A stretch of 11,642 bases of DNA from Actinomycetota bacterium (GTDB lineage: Bacteria; Actinomycetota; Actinomycetes; Streptosporangiales; Streptosporangiaceae): NCBI GenBank assembly GCA_003168295.1, contig PMST01000562.1:1-11642 (forward strand). The letters are read 5' to 3'. Below are positions 6,638 through 11,642 of this stretch, piece after piece; position 1 is the first letter of the stretch; every line of letters begins with the position of its first letter. The notes below the pieces were generated by a model that was not told the origin of the DNA, made no database searches, and saw nothing but the letters and a program-made list of their open reading frames with translations. A program made the position numbers and the translations under genes.

Positions 6638-7606
6638 ATGGCCGGTGATGCGGTCTACCGGGAACACGAGGCGCACCTGGTGGTGGTCCGCCGGGAGACG
6701 GTGGCCACCGATGTCGTCGCGCTGACCCTGGCCGATCCGGCCGGCGACACGCTGCCGGCCTGGACGCCCGGCGCGCACATCGACGTGGTGCTGGAGGCGG
6801 GGCTGACCCGCCAGTATTCGCTGTGCGGCGCGCTGCGGGACCGGACCAGCTTCCGCATCGGCGTGCTGCGGGCCCCGGGCAGCAGCGGCGGATCACGGTT
6901 CGTCCACGATGCCCTGCGGGAGGGCTCGCCGGTGCGGGTGCGCGGTCCGCGTAACCACTTCGCGCTCGTCGACGCGCCCCGCTACATCTTCGTGGCCGGC
7001 GGCATCGGCATCACCCCGCTGCTGCCGATGATCGAGTCCGTGCAGCAGCGCGGGGTGCCGTGGACCCTCGCCTACGGGGGGCGGCAGCGGGCGTCGATGG
7101 CGTTCGGTGATGAGCTGGCCCGGCACGGCGACCGGGTGCGGATGTGGCCGCAGGACGAGGAGGGCCTGCTGGACCTGCCGACGATCCTGGGCGACCCGCG
7201 GCCGGGCACCGTGGTCTACTGCTGCGGCCCGGAGCAACTGCTGGCCGCGGTCGAGAGCCAGTGCGCGGGCTGGCCGCCGGGGGCATTGCACGTGGAGCGG
7301 TTCGCACCCAAGCCCACCGAGCCCGCGGCCGCCGCGGATTCGTCGTTCGAGCTGGTGCTGCAGCGCTCGGGCGTTACCACCGTGGTACCCGCGGACCAGA
7401 CTATTCTCGAGGTGGTCGAGCGGGCTGGGATCAGCCTGCTGTCCTCCTGCCGCATCGGCACCTGCGGCACCTGCGAGCAGGAGGTGATCGCCGGCGACAT
7501 CGACCATCGCGATTCCGTCCTGAGCGAGGAAGACCGCGAGGCCGGCGAGTACATGATGATCTGCGTTTCCCGTTGCCGTTCCGAGCGGCTCGTGCTCGAC
7601 CTCTGA
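6638..7606 (+). CDS. PDR/VanB-family oxidoreductase (flavin, NAD and C-terminal [2Fe-2S] domains)
   Basis: 322 residues with the phthalate-dioxygenase-reductase domain order. The flavin domain (~10-105) carries RQYSL (58-62), the FMN-binding motif. The NAD(P)H domain (~112-225) carries GGIGITP (121-127) and CCGP (195-198). The plant-type ferredoxin domain (~235-322) has Cys271, Cys276, Cys279 and Cys309 as [2Fe-2S] ligands in CRIGTCGTC...MMICV. It passes electrons from NADH through FMN and the iron-sulfur cluster to an oxygenase; VanB of vanillate O-demethylase is the closest named type. AAGGAG lies 8 nt before the ATG. It sits 60 bp after the P450 and 11 bp before the Rieske oxygenase, so it is the only visible electron donor for both. 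Known GcoB, by contrast, has its ferredoxin domain at the N-terminus with FAD. Sharing between the two oxygenases is inferred. Confidence 0.93.
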   Translation: MAGDAVYREHEAHLVVVRRETVATDVVALTLADPAGDTLPAWTPGAHIDVVLEAGLTRQYSLCGALRDRTSFRIGVLRAPGSSGGSRFVHDALREGSPVRVRGPRNHFALVDAPRYIFVAGGIGITPLLPMIESVQQRGVPWTLAYGGRQRASMAFGDELARHGDRVRMWPQDEEGLLDLPTILGDPRPGTVVYCCGPEQLLAAVESQCAGWPPGALHVERFAPKPTEPAAAADSSFELVLQRSGVTTVVPADQTILEVVERAGISLLSSCRIGTCGTCEQEVIAGDIDHRDSVLSEEDREAGEYMMICVSRCRSERLVLDL

Positions 7607-7617
7607 TTGGAGCCGCG

Positions 7618-8664
7618 GTGTCCGGTCTGGCAGGTAATTACCCGCTGAACTGCTGGTATGTGGCGGCCACCAGTGACGAGGTCGGCCGCGGGCTGGTGGG
7701 ACGGACGGTGCTCGGCCAGCCGGTGCTGTTCTACCGGCTCCGCTCCGGCGCGGTGGCCGCGCTGGAAGACCGGTGCCCGCACCGGTCGCTGCCGTTGTCC
7801 TACGGCACCTTGTCCGACGATGAGGTGGTGTGCGGATACCACGGCATGGCGTTCGGGCCGGACGGCCGGTGCGTGCGGGTGCCGTCACAGGAGAACGTGC
7901 CGTACGGGGCGCGGGCGAGATCGTTTCCCGTGACCGAGGAACCACCGTTCGTTTGGGTATGGATGGGTGATCCCGCCACATCGACGCTGTCCGACCCGCC
8001 GACCCTGCCCTGGCTGCAAGACACGGGCTGGGCCACGTTCGGCGAGACGCTGCTGGTCGAGGCGAATTTCCTGCTGCTGCACGAGAATGCCCTCGACCTC
8101 ACGCATTTCCCGCACGTGCATCCGGGACTGTCACCGAGCCCTTACCTGGGGACCCCGCCCCGGCTCGAGATAGAGGTGACGGAGACGACCGTGTCGTACT
8201 ACCGCGACTTTCCCCCTTCGCCGCTGGTCGACTGGCAGGCGCGGACCACCGGCCTGCCGCGGGACCGCGACTACGCCCAGCGGGAATCGGGGGAATTCGT
8301 CTCCCCCGGCTTGCACGTCGACCGGATGCACGTGTTCGCCGCGGCTGAGGGAGCCGGGTCCTACGACAAGATACTGACCCGCGCCTTCACCCCGCTCGGC
8401 CCGCGCAGCACGCTGGTGCACTGGCAGGTGTCCCGCAACTACCTGACCGGCCGGCCGGAGGTTTCCGATCAGCTCCGTGACGTGCACCTCGCGACGCTGA
8501 CCGCCGACAAGCGGCTGCTTGAGGCGATCCAGGCGCGCGCTGACCGTTTCGGCGCCGAGGAGGAGTTCAACGTCTCGGCGGACGTGGCCGGGCTGCGCGC
8601 GCACCGCATCATCGAGGACCTGCTCGCAGCCGAACGCGGCGGGCCGCCGGCCCGCCGGACCTGA
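7618..8664 (+). CDS. Rieske non-haem iron oxygenase, VanA / dicamba-O-demethylase type
   Basis: 348 residues from a GTG start with GGAG 6 nt upstream, 11 bp after the reductase. The start gives the family's typical opening, NYPLNCWYVAATSDEV. The Rieske [2Fe-2S] site is CPHRSLPL...CGYHG, with Cys53-x-His55 and Cys72-x2-His75. The catalytic iron site is ENALDLTHFPHVH, with His163 and His168 as ligands and Asp160 as the likely bridge to the Rieske centre of a neighbouring subunit; Asp297 in LTADKRLLEAI aligns with the third ligand of dicamba monooxygenase as I remember it. Length and motifs fit the single-component aromatic O-demethylases (VanA, DdmC) rather than ring-hydroxylating alpha subunits, and no beta subunit is present. 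The likely role is demethylation of a methoxylated aromatic acid such as vanillate, using electrons from the adjacent reductase. The exact substrate is unknown. Confidence 0.9.
   Translation: MSGLAGNYPLNCWYVAATSDEVGRGLVGRTVLGQPVLFYRLRSGAVAALEDRCPHRSLPLSYGTLSDDEVVCGYHGMAFGPDGRCVRVPSQENVPYGARARSFPVTEEPPFVWVWMGDPATSTLSDPPTLPWLQDTGWATFGETLLVEANFLLLHENALDLTHFPHVHPGLSPSPYLGTPPRLEIEVTETTVSYYRDFPPSPLVDWQARTTGLPRDRDYAQRESGEFVSPGLHVDRMHVFAAAEGAGSYDKILTRAFTPLGPRSTLVHWQVSRNYLTGRPEVSDQLRDVHLATLTADKRLLEAIQARADRFGAEEEFNVSADVAGLRAHRIIEDLLAAERGGPPARRT
8637..8657 (+). terminator. GC-rich stem-loop at the end of the Rieske oxygenase gene
   Basis: CGGCGGGCC (8637-8645) and GGCCCGCCG (8649-8657) form a perfect 9-bp stem with a 3-nt loop, overlapping the last codons of the Rieske gene just before its stop. 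No T-run follows. Only 28 bp separate the convergent genes, so it could end the operon transcript, but it also encodes a low-complexity tail (GGPPARR). Confidence 0.45.
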
Positions 8665-8692
8665 TGGCCGTCACGCGCTTACGAGCATCCCG

Positions 8693-10486
8693 TCAGTTCT
8701 CCGGGGCGTCAGGAGGCCGGGGACCGGACCGCCAGGTCTTGAGTACGGCGCTCACCGGCCACCGCACGATATGAGCCAGCTCCTCCGGTACCCGGATCAG
8801 CCGGCGGAACAGGACGGGGACACTGACGATGTCGCCACGCGCCGCCGCGGTCAGCAGATCAAGGAGGTCCAGATGCGATGGGCGGGACGGTTCGGCGAGT
8901 TCCACCCGGGCGGTGACCACCGGACCGCGCGATTCGGTCTCCACCTGGCCGAGGTCGGGGAGCAGCGCGAGCATGGTCCGGTTCTCGGCGAGGATTTCGG
9001 CGGTGAAGTACTCGATCCCGGCCGCCGCGGCGCACTCGCTCAGCCGCGCGAGCAGCGTGGGGCCGAGGCCGCGGCCCTGCCAGCCGTCGACCACGGTCAC
9101 CCCGACCTCCGCGGTGTCGGGCTGGTCCGGCAGCCGGATGAACCGGCACTCCCCGACGATCTCGGTCGACAGCAGCGGCACCGCGACCAGCGCCTCTTGG
9201 TCCACGTGATCGACGTCGACCGCCGTCTTGAGGGTGGCGTCGGGAAGCTCGGGCATGACCGTGAAGAATCGCCGGTAGCGGGATTGCTCGCCCAGGTTCG
9301 CGTAGGCCCGGGCCAGGGCCGGCCCGTCATCCGGCCGTACCGGCCGGACCCGCACCACGTCACCGGAACGGAGCGTGACAAGCTGCGGCTGCCTGCCTGC
9401 GGTCATGGCCAGCCCCTCTGCCATCGATAAGGACATAGCCTGCAGTTCCAGCTCGACCTGCCGGGCTGGGCGAGCCGGGTCGGGGGACATGATGCTCTCC
9501 GCGGTGTCGAAGAGGATCTGCTGGAGGGTCCGGGGCAGGTCGCCACTCCACACCAGGGCTGCCGTCGCCGCCAGCGGACGGTGCTCGAGAATCACCCGGA
9601 CCATCTCGTGGGTGACCGCCGACTGGGGTAGCCGGATCAGCCTGGGCCGGCTTCCGGCGATAACGCTGGGGCCGGTCAGCACCGCTGTGGGCCGGTCCGC
9701 GGTCGCGGCGAAGGCCAGGTTCATCTGCAGCGAGTGCCGGAGGGGCGGATCGCTGAATTCGAAGCGCGAATCGACGGTTCGCAGGACCTGCGTCCAGGCG
9801 TCGTAGATCCCCGGCTCGGCGCGGCGCGGACCGTGGATGACGTCTATCCGGGCCAGCTCGATCAGGCTGATCGTGCCGCGGCGCGCCGCGACGTGTGACG
9901 TAGGGAGCCACACGTCGGGTTCGAATTCCGCGAGGCCCATGACGTCGAGCGGGGACGGCAGCGTCTCGGGGCCGGCCGTCAGCCAGCCCAGGCCGGCGTC
10001 GGCCCGGTGCTGCCGGATCAGGGTGAACTCGGCGTCGAGCGGGGTTTCAATCCAGGCGATCTCCACGTCCGCGGCGGCGGCGATCGCTTTCAGCCTCGAG
10101 GCGGCCTCGACCGCGAGGGTATCCGGCAGCCCAGGCGGCACGACCACGCGCAGCCGCTGCCGTCCCAGGCCTGCCGCCTGCCGGGTCCGGTTCACCTCCT
10201 GGTCTACCAGCGACAGCACGGCGCGGGATGCGTCCAGCAGCACCACGCCAGCCTCGGTGAGCCGCACGCCGTCACGGCGACGCTGCAGCAACGGCGCGCC
10301 TACGATCTCTTCCAGCCGCCGGATCTGCTGGCTCAGGGTCGGCTGGGCGATAAACATGCGCTCCGCGGCCCGGGTGAAGCTCCCCGCGTCGGCGAGCGCC
10401 ACGAAGTAACGCAGGTGCCGCAGCTCAATGGCCAGCGCCGGGCCGATAGAACCGGACAGTTTCACCGGCTCCGGCTGGCGGTCCAA
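8693..10486 (-). CDS. LysR-family regulator fused to a GNAT acetyltransferase domain
   Basis: 597 residues in one uninterrupted frame, about twice a normal LysR protein. Residues 22-83 are the LysR winged helix-turn-helix (LRHLRYFVALADAGSFTRAA, AQPTLSQQIRRLEE, GVRLTEAG). About 110-325 fits the effector-binding domain. About 370-530 is a GNAT domain: VRVRPVRPDDGPALARAY, then EQSRYRRFF as in Pat-type protein acetyltransferases, then VVDGWQGRGLGPTLLARL (465-482) as the acetyl-CoA motif, with Gln470-Gly-Arg-Gly. About 535-597 is an unassigned tail. The start is uncertain: TTG at 10486 has GAGGG at 7 nt spacing, GTG at 10465 is an alternative, and the family usually begins at ELRHLRYF (residue 21), where the preceding codon is ATT. 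The gene converges on the O-demethylase operon and does not share its promoter region, so its targets are unknown. LysR-GNAT fusion is unusual; the acetyltransferase might modify proteins or a metabolite. Confidence 0.9.
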   Translation of the reverse strand: MDRQPEPVKLSGSIGPALAIELRHLRYFVALADAGSFTRAAERMFIAQPTLSQQIRRLEEIVGAPLLQRRRDGVRLTEAGVVLLDASRAVLSLVDQEVNRTRQAAGLGRQRLRVVVPPGLPDTLAVEAASRLKAIAAAADVEIAWIETPLDAEFTLIRQHRADAGLGWLTAGPETLPSPLDVMGLAEFEPDVWLPTSHVAARRGTISLIELARIDVIHGPRRAEPGIYDAWTQVLRTVDSRFEFSDPPLRHSLQMNLAFAATADRPTAVLTGPSVIAGSRPRLIRLPQSAVTHEMVRVILEHRPLAATAALVWSGDLPRTLQQILFDTAESIMSPDPARPARQVELELQAMSLSMAEGLAMTAGRQPQLVTLRSGDVVRVRPVRPDDGPALARAYANLGEQSRYRRFFTVMPELPDATLKTAVDVDHVDQEALVAVPLLSTEIVGECRFIRLPDQPDTAEVGVTVVDGWQGRGLGPTLLARLSECAAAAGIEYFTAEILAENRTMLALLPDLGQVETESRGPVVTARVELAEPSRPSHLDLLDLLTAAARGDIVSVPVLFRRLIRVPEELAHIVRWPVSAVLKTWRSGPRPPDAPEN

Positions 10487-10649
10487 GGGGCTGCCCTCAT
10501 CTCTGCTTGATCAGGAGTCTGACGCTACCGCCACGCCCAGGGCCAGGCATTGGGCGAGCGACACGATGTCGCGGATGGCCGTCGTCCCGCGCGCACAACC
10601 CACCGAGGATCAGGGACAAGGTCAGGGTGATGCCGTCGGCGACGCCTCG
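10487..10649. promoter_or_regulatory. Gap between the BON-domain gene and the LysR-GNAT gene
   Basis: 163 bp on the upstream side of the LysR-GNAT gene, following the BON gene on the same strand. It holds the GAGGG ribosome site for the TTG at 10486. No convincing terminator stem, promoter boxes or gene were seen, so co-transcription with the BON gene cannot be excluded. Confidence 0.3.
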
Positions 10650-11303
10650 TCAGCCGGTGATGTCGAGGTAGTCGCGGACCTCCAGGACGCCTGGGGCCAT
10701 CCAGGTGGCGCCGACCACCGCGTCGTGTTCGACCCAGGTGCGGACGTGCCCGTCGAGAGTCACCGTGTTGCCGCTGGTGCCGACGTGGACGTCGCTGTCG
10801 TCCTCGACCAGCGCGCTGCGGTCCAGCGCGTCTTGCACGAGCCCGGTGACGTCGACCGGGTCGGCGTCGTAGCTGATCTCGATCTCGTCCTTGACGTTGC
10901 GGACGCCGGTGATCCCGGCGACCGCCAGTTCGGCCGCCTCGCACTGCCTGCCGAACTCGACCAGTCCGGTCAGGGTCAGGTTGCCGTCCCGCGCGGTGGC
11001 TGCTACGCCGTCCGGGACGGTGACGTTCAGCGTCAGCGCGTTGCTGGCCGCGGTCGTCAGCCACGCGTCGTCGCGGTAGTCGTCATCCGGCAGCACGACG
11101 GCCAGGTGGTTGTGCACGTTCTTCACCCCGGAGACACGCTGCGCGGCGGCGGCGGCCGCCAGGTACTGGGGATAGCTCGGCACAGTGCCGTTCAGCCCCA
11201 CCTCCCCGTTCATGTTCCTGATGGTGATGCCCGTGGCGTCGACGAGCGGGTCGAAGCTGAGCTCGGCTTGAACCGCCGCACGGATGTCCTTGGTGGCGCC
11301 CAT
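10650..11303 (-). CDS. BON-domain protein with three BON repeats
   Basis: 217 residues. Three BON (OsmY/nodulation) domains follow one another: about 4-70 (IRAAVQAELSFDP...GITIRNMNGEVGLNGTV...VKNVHNHLAV), about 78-144 (DAWLTTAASNALTLN...GNLTLTGLVEFGRQ...VRNVKDEIEI) and about 150-215 (VTGLVQDALDRSALV...NTVTLDGHVRTW...VLEVRDYLDI). Each shows the family's helix followed by 'G-V-LxGxV' and 'V--V-n-l' strands. There is no signal peptide or membrane segment, so unlike enterobacterial OsmY it appears cytoplasmic. BON domains are thought to bind membranes or other ligands and are often linked to stress. The ATG at 11303 is preceded by AGAGGAAG at good spacing. It lies 32 bp after an AI-2E-family transporter gene on the same strand, so the two are probably co-transcribed. 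Its precise role is unknown. Confidence 0.92.
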   Translation of the reverse strand: MGATKDIRAAVQAELSFDPLVDATGITIRNMNGEVGLNGTVPSYPQYLAAAAAAQRVSGVKNVHNHLAVVLPDDDYRDDAWLTTAASNALTLNVTVPDGVAATARDGNLTLTGLVEFGRQCEAAELAVAGITGVRNVKDEIEISYDADPVDVTGLVQDALDRSALVEDDSDVHVGTSGNTVTLDGHVRTWVEHDAVVGATWMAPGVLEVRDYLDITG

Positions 11304-11335
11304 ACGGTCTTCCTCTCGGGTGCGATTGGGGTGCG

Positions 11336-11642
11336 CTATTGCGGCCGTGCACTGGCGTGCCATAGCTCCCGGGTGATCACCTGCAGGGCGCCGGCCGCCG
11401 GGATGGACAGCAGGGCCCCCACGAAGCTGCCGAAGAAGCCGCCGACCCAGTCGCCGATCGACGTCCCGACTAGGAGTGAGAGCAGGACGAGCAGCGGGTT
11501 AACGTTGGCCGTGCGGCTCATGACCACGGGGTTCAGTACGTGGTTCTCGATCTCCTGGTAGATGATGAACGCGGCCGCGGTGACGATGCCCGCGGTGAGG
11601 GAATGGCCGAGGGCGAACAAGACCGTGGGGATGCCGGCCAGC
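11336..11642 (-). CDS. AI-2E family transporter, C-terminal part
   Basis: Cut by the right edge; about 101 C-terminal residues are visible, ending at a TAG (11338-11336). The frame stays open through the edge and reads LAGIPTVLFALGHSLTAG into a hydrophobic helix (TAAAFIIYQEIENHVLNPVV). MSRTANVNPLLVLLSLLVGTS and a Gly-rich helix (GDWVGGFFGSFVGALLSIPAAGAL) follow. The E-N-x-x-LNPVVM core and the 'NPLLVLLSLLVG' helix are typical of the AI-2E/PerM family (PF01594), polytopic membrane proteins variously linked to autoinducer-2 export, ion/proton exchange or lipid flipping. A specific substrate cannot be assigned. The visible part holds three or four membrane helices and a short cytoplasmic tail. 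It leads directly into the BON-domain gene on the same strand. Confidence 0.92.
   Translation of the reverse strand, partial: LAGIPTVLFALGHSLTAGIVTAAAFIIYQEIENHVLNPVVMSRTANVNPLLVLLSLLVGTSIGDWVGGFFGSFVGALLSIPAAGALQVITRELWHASARPQ

Noticed and set aside
7144..7617. An upstream extension of the Rieske oxygenase frame inside the reductase gene
   Set aside because: The frame is open to 7144, but it overlaps the conserved ferredoxin domain of the reductase. The GTG at 7618 has a proper ribosome site and gives the family's normal N-terminus.
10487..10649. Short minus-strand frame between the BON and LysR-GNAT genes
   Set aside because: It is a few dozen codons with no clear start, ribosome site or recognisable sequence; more likely leader DNA.
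10428..11561. A 377-codon open frame on the plus strand across the LysR start, BON gene and transporter gene
   Set aside because: It is antisense to a clear three-BON-domain protein and a conserved AI-2E family end. Its translation is compositionally biased (Asp/Val/Gly/Arg) with no recognisable motif, as expected of shadow frames in GC-rich DNA.

Overview
The window is GC-rich throughout, with G/C-ending codons, purine-rich Shine-Dalgarno sites and GTG/TTG starts. Gene types such as a DUF222/HNH-like protein, a GlxA-type regulator and a CYP255A-like P450 point to a high-GC actinomycete (Streptosporangiales, Pseudonocardiales or Frankia-like). The sequence alone does not fix the genus. There are nine or ten protein genes, no RNA genes, no CRISPR and no insertion sequence.

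Left part (1-3175). The start of a DUF222/HNH-type gene runs off the left edge on the minus strand. Next come a minus-strand GlxA-family regulator (DJ-1/PfpI domain plus AraC DNA-binding domain) and, divergent from it across a 52-bp gap, an arginase/agmatinase-family ureohydrolase. These two look like a regulator-target pair for a guanidino compound. A minus-strand soluble protein of unknown function converges on the ureohydrolase.

Central part (3461-8664), the most interesting block. Four plus-strand genes follow one another: a secreted tannase/feruloyl-esterase-family hydrolase, a cytochrome P450 closely resembling the aryl-O-demethylase GcoA (CYP255A), a phthalate-dioxygenase-reductase/VanB-type flavin-[2Fe-2S] reductase, and a Rieske oxygenase of the VanA/dicamba-O-demethylase type. 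The last three form a tight operon; the esterase may be a separate unit, because a strong stem-loop lies between it and the P450. Inferred logic: the exported esterase releases methoxylated phenolics from plant esters, and two chemically different O-demethylases (P450 and Rieske) act on them inside the cell, perhaps sharing one reductase. In characterised GcoAB the reductase has a different domain order, so this would be an unusual pairing. A five-copy 14-bp tandem repeat spans the P450-reductase junction.

Right part (8693-11642). Convergent with the operon is a 597-residue minus-strand protein that fuses a full LysR regulator to a GNAT acetyltransferase domain, an uncommon architecture. A three-BON-domain protein lies upstream on the same strand, and before it the C-terminal end of an AI-2E-family membrane transporter, cut by the right edge. 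The last two are probably co-transcribed.
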